Part shown: in pieces, positions 49,380-64,000 of the stretch | How the letters are laid out: each line of letters begins with the position of its first letter | How positions within the stretch are numbered: the first letter of the stretch is position 1 | Assembly (NCBI RefSeq): GCF_040807025.1 | Contig: NC_090946.1 | Span: 80,784,641 to 80,848,640, forward strand | Length of the DNA: 64,000 nucleotides | Origin: Struthio camelus | Taxonomy: Eukaryota; Chordata; Aves; Struthioniformes; Struthionidae | Direction of reading: 5' to 3' | Translations under genes and position numbers: made by a program | Notes under the pieces: generated by a model | The model's database searches: none | Told to the model about the DNA's origin: nothing | What the model saw: only the letters and a program-made list of their open reading frames with translations

Positions 49380-50060
49380 CCCCCCCCCGGTATGTCCCTG
49401 CCCCCCCACCCCGCCTTGCACGTCCGCCGGATACTCCCGCCCCGGCCCCGCACCCCCCCCCCGCCACGGCCCTGGGATTCCCTGCCCCCCCCCCGGCACG
49501 TCCCCCGGTTCCCCCCCCCCCCGGCCTTGGCACGTCCCCGCGATACCTCCCCCTTGCACATCCCCTTTGCGCCTCCCCGAGAGCCCCCCCCCGCCTTCTC
49601 ACGCCCCCCTTGAGCCTCCCCGGGATTCACACCCTTTGCGCCTCCCCGGGGACCCCCCCTTGCACGTCCCCCTTGCGCCTCCCCGGGGACCCCCCCTTGC
49701 ACGTCCCCCTTGCACATCCCCGGAGACCCCCCTTGCACATCCCCCTTGCACATCCCCGGGGACCCCCCCCTTGCACGTCCCCCTTGCACATCCCCGGGGA
49801 CCCCCCCTTGCACATCCCCCTTGTGCTTCCCCGGGGACCCCCCCTTGCACGTCCCCCTTGCACGTCCCTGGGGACCCCCCCTTGCACGTCCCCCTTGCAC
49901 GCCCCCGGGGTTCCCCCCTTGCACGTCCCCAGGATTTCCGCTCCCTTGCACTTCCTCCCCTTTCCACGTCCCCAGGGTGGGGGGGGACCCCTCTGCACGC
50001 CCCCAGGGCGCTCCCGTCCCCTGTCCCCCGCTGCTCCTGCCCCCCTACCCGCCCCCCCGC
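49380..50060. repeat. C-rich degenerate tandem array, about 36-39-bp unit
   Basis: The core at 49640-49930 repeats GGGGACCCCCCCTTGCACGT followed by CCCCCTTGCACATCCCC, with starts about 36 or 37 bases apart (49648, 49684, 49721, 49758). The flanks are less regular C-rich DNA. The - strand is G-rich. It sits immediately 5' of PYGL and probably marks the outer promoter region. Confidence 0.92.
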
Positions 50061-60642
<10,582 letters not shown>

Positions 60643-60880
60643 GCCGGCCCTGGCGGGAGGACCCGGCTGGCCGCGCTGCGCCGTTGTCGTCGCTGGTCAG
60701 CCTGGTTTATCGGTGCCCGTTTTGCTAAGGATGGGGCGGCACAGAGGGGGGTTTTTTTTCTTTTGTTTTGGGGTTTTTTTTTAATATATAACTCGCACGT
60801 GGCACGGAAAAGCAAAAAAACTCATTTCAACCGCTTGCTTGCGGTAGGGGCTAACAATAAAAGTGCCAATTTGGGAGATG
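60643..60880 (+). other. PYGL: PYGL 3' UTR (extent inferred)
   Basis: The stretch contains T runs (60751-60782) and the AATAAA at 60856-60861. The 3' end is assumed to be about 20 bases after that hexamer. Confidence 0.6.
60856..60861 (+). promoter_or_regulatory. Probable PYGL polyadenylation signal
   Basis: AATAAA within CTAACAATAAAAGTGCC lies 214 bases after the PYGL stop and is followed by a GT/T-rich stretch at 60885-60903, as expected for a cleavage site. Confidence 0.75.
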
Positions 60881-61257
60881 GAGGGTTTGTTTGTTTGTTT
60901 TTTTTGGGGGGGGGGGGGGTAACCCTCGCTGCGCTCTTTTACCGGAGCCTAAAATTAGGGACGAGGCTCATTCAGGCAGGAAGCTAACGTGGTCCCACCG
61001 CGCGGCTGCAGCCACCCGCCGGCGCGCCGGGCAGTTTCTCAGCGGTTTTGTTTTCTTCTAGACGGCAGGAGGCTGCGGGCGTCCGGGGCAGGTCCGGCCT
61101 CACTTCACGTTCAAGAAGTCTCTGCAAGGAGACGCAACAAACCGGTCGCTTTACCACCGGGCGCCGGAGCCCCTCGCTCCTGCCCCCCGGCCGGGAACGG
61201 GGGCGCCGGGAGCGGAGCCGGGGTGGGGGGCGAAGAGGCCGAGGGGAAAGCGGGCGC
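60881..61257. other. PYGL-ABHD12B convergent spacer, including the ABHD12B 3' UTR
   Basis: The two stop codons are 615 bp apart. This part has a T/G homopolymer junction at 60898-60919 and GC-rich DNA. I saw no canonical TTTATT (AATAAA on the - strand), so the ABHD12B poly(A) site is not located. Overlapping 3' UTRs are possible. Confidence 0.6.
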
Positions 61258-61386
61258 TCACTTGACGATGGCGGGCAGCTCGGGGTTGGACGAGATGTAG
61301 TCGTGGCCCAGGCCCAGCTCGGCGGGGAAGGTGACGAGCTTCACCTTGCTCTTGTCCTCGTAGGCGGCGCGCGCGGCCTCGAAGAG
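61258..61386 (-). CDS. ABHD12B: ABHD12B terminal exon
   Basis: 129 bp including TGA (61260-61258), after CGCGGCAG. It encodes [40 protein letters not shown] and VK. His of GLGHDYI completes the triad. It ends a few residues shorter than human ABHD12 and ABHD12B, which add an FL-containing tail. Confidence 0.93.
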   Translation of the reverse strand, partial: LFEAARAAYEDKSKVKLVTFPAELGLGHDYISSNPELPAIVK

Positions 61387-63643
61387 CTGCCGCGGGGGGA
61401 AGCAGCCCGGTTAAGGCGGCCGGCACCTGGCAGCGCCCGACTCGCCGCCGCCGCCAACACTGACCTGGCGGCCCAGCTGCGGCGGCAGCACGGCGTCGTC
61501 CTCGGCGTGCAGGATGAGCAAGGGGCAGGACAGCAGCTTCACGCTGCGGGCGGCCAGCGCAGCGCCGCGGGGCCGTTGCGCGAAGGCGCCCGGGCAGTTG
61601 GTACGGCGTTTTTTTTTTTAATTTAAAACAACAACAACAACAACAAAAGCCACCCCACCGCCACCGCGCACTCACTTGTCGTCGCTGCGGAAGAACATGT
61701 CACCCAGCGCCATCGAATCCAGGATGAGGTACTCGAAGCCCGGGAACCAGCGGTAAATCTGGCAGACGGGCGCGGGAAAGCTGGCGGCCGCCCCGGGGCT
61801 CGGGAGGGGGGGCCGAGCCGGACCCCCCCCCTTCTTCCTCCTCCTCCCCAGCTGAGGAAGGCCCCCCCCCTCCCAAAACCCGGCGCACCTTGGTGATGGG
61901 GACGTGGGCGGCCGCCTCGCGGATGCTGGTGTAGGGCGACTCGAGGACCACGGCGTCCACCTGGAGGCCTGGCAGGAGAGCGGCGGCGTTGGCCCTCGCC
62001 CCGGGGTGGGGGGGCCGGGACCCGGCCGCTCGGCCCCCCCCGGGGCTGCACCGCACCTCTGTCCTCCCGCAGCTTCCTGGCGGCGTTGGTCGCTATCCTG
62101 CCGGAAAGGAGGCGGCCGTGGGCTCGGCGCAGGCCGACCCGGCCTCCCCACCGCCCGCCTGCGCGCATCCGCCCGGCGCCGTGCGGAGGTGCCCGCCGCC
62201 GGTCCGTCCCTCCTACCCCGTCCCCAAGGAGTGTCCCCAGAAGATGACGCTGCTGTTGCCGCTCCGCGCTTTCACCCAGTGGTAGAGGGCCAGCACGTCG
62301 GTGGTGAAGCCGCTCTCGGTGGGGTGGCCGCTGGAGTCGCCGTAGCCTGCGGGGGACGGCGCCGGGGGGTCACCGCCGAGCGGGGCGACCCGCCGGCCCC
62401 GGGCGGCTCGCGGCGGCCGGAGAAGCCGTGGCGGGGGGGGGGGGGGATGCTCCTTACCTCGGTAGTCGAGGGCCAGGACGTGGAAGTCGGCAGCGCCCAT
62501 GAGCTGTCGGAGGAGCGGCGCGGCGGGTCGGAGGGGTCGCGCCGCCGGCACCGACAGGTCCCCCCCCAGCAGCCCGGCGGCCGCTGCGGGCTCGCCGCCG
62601 CACCGCTTACCTTCAGGAACTGCACGCGGTGACTCGCAGCCCTGCCGAAAAGCCGAGCGAGACAGTTTGAGGGGGGTTTTTTTGTTTTGGTTTTTTTTTT
62701 TTTGCAACGGGGTCGTTCTGCACCCCGGCCACCGCGGGTTCGATGCGCCCCGAAAGGCCGGCCCAGGGGACACGTCCCAGCTGCAACGCCGGTCAGGGCG
62801 CCCCTTCCCTCCCGGGGCCAGCAAGCAGGCAGCCGACCTTTTCCCAGGACCCGACATCCCCGTGCACGGGGTTAGACGGATTATTAAGTCTCCAAGGGAG
62901 TCTCCTCCGCCCGCGTTGGCAGCTGCTTAGAGTCCGAACTTGCCGCGGCCGCCCTGCACCGAGCTGGCTCGTTCTCTCGGCAGACTTCAGCTCTTGGCGG
63001 GTGGGATTGCCCCACTCCGGCCAGCCCGGCCGCGGCGCCCGGCCCAAGCAGTCACCTGGTCCCTCCGTTGCCGTGGAGATAGATGATAACGGGATGAGCA
63101 TCCGCAAGCGCCTCTTGGTACCAGCTGCGGTCCTTGCCCCGGGCCTCGGCCGCCCGGCTGCCCGGCACCGTGTGCCTACGGGGACAGAGCGCGGAAATGA
63201 GCTTTTTTTCGCAGTTTCCCGTCAGCGACCGCAGCCGCGCCGTGCCCGCCCGGGGCCGGGCTTTCCCGCGCTGCCGCCGTACCCGGCCGCAGCAGCAGCA
63301 CCTCCCCGTAACGCCACCCGGGCTCGTTTCGGAGGATGAGTTAACGGTGCTCGGAAATAGCTCCGTGCAACTGGAGCTAACGCGCAACGGCCAGGGGCAA
63401 AAGGGGCTTCAGACCCCTTCGCCCAGGGAAAGGGAGCCGGCAGACACTAATTACGGAGGCATAACTGGGAATTGGAGGGTTTTAGCCCTGCTCTTGGCAC
63501 GCTCAGCCGCCAACCCCGCCGCTGAGGCTCTGCTACTCACCAGACGCCGACGGTGACGCCGGGCTCGGTGGTGAGATACAAGCTCACCGTGTTGTTCAGC
63601 AGCAGCTCCGGCTGCCGGAGGTCCACGAAGTAGGGGAAGGCCA
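61258..63643 (-). CDS. ABHD12B: ABHD12B, alpha/beta hydrolase (last ten exons; 5' end outside window)
   Basis: ABHD12B is a serine hydrolase related to ABHD12, the lysophosphatidylserine lipase; its own substrate is not well established. Exons on the - strand: 63643-63541, 63175-63056, 62641-62611, 62503-62458, 62346-62217, 62097-62057, 61968-61889, 61758-61676, 61543-61465, 61386-61258. Phases agree and give 279 residues plus a split first codon. Numbered from the first full codon: the oxyanion segment YLHGNGGTR at 66-74, nucleophile Ser139 in WGHSLGTG, acid Asp226/227 in [10 protein letters not shown], His265 in GLGHDYI. It matches human ABHD12B at [23 protein letters not shown] and PLLILH. 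The N-terminal part, with start codon and any membrane segment, lies to the right of 64000. It is tail to tail with PYGL. Confidence 0.93.
61465..61543 (-). CDS. ABHD12B: ABHD12B exon with the acidic triad residue
   Basis: 79 bp, phase 2 to 0, after GCCCGCAG and before GTCAGT. It encodes (N)[19 protein letters not shown] and PPQLGRQ. The HAEDD motif carries the catalytic aspartate. Confidence 0.93.
61625..61648. repeat. (CAA)n microsatellite in an ABHD12B intron
   Basis: AAACAACAACAACAACAACAAAAG is a short trinucleotide repeat with about six units, between the last three exons of ABHD12B. Confidence 0.9.
61676..61758 (-). CDS. ABHD12B: ABHD12B exon
   Basis: 83 bp, phase 0 to 2, after CTGCCAG and before GTGAGT. 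It encodes [20 protein letters not shown] and MFFRSDD(N). YR..PGF is shared with human ABHD12B. Confidence 0.92.
61889..61968 (-). CDS. ABHD12B: ABHD12B exon
   Basis: 80 bp, phase 1 to 0, after CTGCCAG and before GTGCGC. It encodes (G)[19 protein letters not shown] through VPITK. Confidence 0.92.
62057..62097 (-). CDS. ABHD12B: ABHD12B short exon
   Basis: 41 bp, phase 2 to 1, after CCGGCAG and before GTGCGG. It encodes (G)[13 protein letters not shown](G), matching VATNAAK in the human protein. Confidence 0.91.
62217..62346 (-). CDS. ABHD12B: ABHD12B exon with the nucleophile serine
   Basis: 130 bp, phase 1 to 2, after CCCGCAG and before GTAGGA. It encodes [20 protein letters not shown] through [11 protein letters not shown](G). 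Ser of GHSLG is the catalytic nucleophile. Confidence 0.94.
62458..62503 (-). CDS. ABHD12B: ABHD12B exon
   Basis: 46 bp, phase 0 to 1, after CCGACAG and before GTAAGG. It encodes [15 protein letters not shown](G), the strand leading to the conserved DYRG motif. Confidence 0.92.
62611..62641 (-). CDS. ABHD12B: ABHD12B short exon
   Basis: 31 bp, completing Arg and encoding [10 protein letters not shown] before GTAAGC. The human counterpart also reads RAASHR here, which supports this very small exon. Confidence 0.9.
62642..63055 (-). other. ABHD12B intron
   Basis: Intron of 414 bp. It contains a T-rich run at 62670-62705 (an A-rich run on the coding strand) and nothing else recognisable. Confidence 0.8.
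63056..63175 (-). CDS. ABHD12B: ABHD12B exon: oxyanion-hole region
   Basis: 120 bp, encoding (W)[17 protein letters not shown] through [13 protein letters not shown](R). The HGNGGTR segment supplies the oxyanion hole in related hydrolases. Confidence 0.93.
63176..63540 (-). other. ABHD12B intron
   Basis: Intron of 365 bp between GTGAGT at 63540 and the acceptor before 63175. Nothing recognised. Confidence 0.8.
63541..63643 (-). CDS. ABHD12B: ABHD12B exon (first in window)
   Basis: 103 bp, entered with two bases of a split codon and leaving two bases (TG of Trp). It encodes [20 protein letters not shown] through EPGVTVGVW. The EPGV...GVWHT junction matches ABHD12-family proteins. Confidence 0.92.
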
Positions 63644-64000
63644 CTGCGGGAGAAGGCACAGGCGCTGCCGCCGACCCCGGGCGCCCCTCGCACCCCCCCC
63701 CCCCAGCCGGCTAATTCCCAAAGCAACGCGTGTCGCGCGCCAGCCTCCGAAGCGGGTGGCGTTTTTTTGGAAACACCTCCGGCCCCCGCAGAAGACGACG
63801 GCTGTTTTGTTCCCGGCTTCGGGAAGCGGTTCGGCCGAGCTCAGCCGCCCGCCAGCTCCCACCGCCGGCCGCTCGGGCCCGTTGGACGCTCTGCCTGCCC
63901 AGACGTGTTGCAACTCTGGGCAGCGAACGTCCTCGGCAAAACACCGCCTTGTTACAGCTTGCAAAACCGCGATGCACGAGCAGCAGAGACCCTTCCTTGC
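63644..64000 (-). other. ABHD12B intron reaching the right edge
   Basis: GC-rich DNA with a short C-run near 63693. No further ABHD12B exon (hydrophobic or membrane-like segment) could be recognised in the remaining 357 bases. Confidence 0.7.

Noticed and set aside
61258-63643. Assignment to ABHD12 rather than ABHD12B
   Set aside because: The WHTVP, AASHR, KARSG and PGF segments and the PYGL-side location fit ABHD12B, although the oxyanion motif is ABHD12-like.

Overview
This window looks like nuclear DNA of a bird (sauropsid). The repeats I can recognise are of the CR1 LINE family, including a 5'-truncated copy whose 3' end carries the 8-bp repeat typical of avian CR1. Overall repeat density is low, and the gene order TRIM9 - PYGL - ABHD12B matches, in mirror image, human chromosome 14q22. 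The species cannot be determined from the sequence. Nothing bacterial, viral or plasmid-like was seen.

Layout. Bases 1-43699 hold the 3' part of TRIM9 on the + strand: nine exons encoding the last 436 residues (coiled coil, COS box, fibronectin type III, B30.2/SPRY). The first exon (RING and B-boxes) must lie upstream of the window. The introns are large and contain one sizeable CR1, several old CR1 scraps, a diverged local duplication, and AT-rich blocks that look like conserved non-coding elements. The 3' UTR probably ends at the AATAAA at 45731. Bases 45756-50342 are intergenic: first AT-rich islands rich in homeodomain-type cores, then very GC-rich DNA with two back-to-back minisatellite arrays. 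PYGL (glycogen phosphorylase, liver-type position) follows on the + strand at 50343-60642. All 20 coding exons are present with consistent phases and give an 864-residue enzyme. ABHD12B runs on the - strand, tail to tail with PYGL. Its last ten coding exons (63643 down to 61258, 279 residues plus a split codon) are here; its 5' end lies beyond the right edge.

The three genes do not form one pathway. TRIM9 is a neuronal ubiquitin ligase, PYGL mobilises glycogen, and ABHD12B is a serine hydrolase of the lysophospholipase-like ABHD12 family. PYGL-ABHD12B mirrors the PYGB-ABHD12 pair elsewhere in vertebrate genomes and is best explained as a relic of whole-genome duplication. Base composition changes sharply between TRIM9 (mixed, AT-rich introns) and PYGL/ABHD12B (extremely GC-rich, short introns, minisatellites). 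Many long open frames in the GC-rich part are artefacts of repeats and composition.

I found no clearly new biological system. The most interesting leads are transcript-level: a candidate 24-nt microexon and a conserved-looking read-through isoform in TRIM9, an acidic exon-like segment in its first intron, decoy splice donors carried by a minisatellite in PYGL, and an apparently intact catalytic apparatus in ABHD12B.
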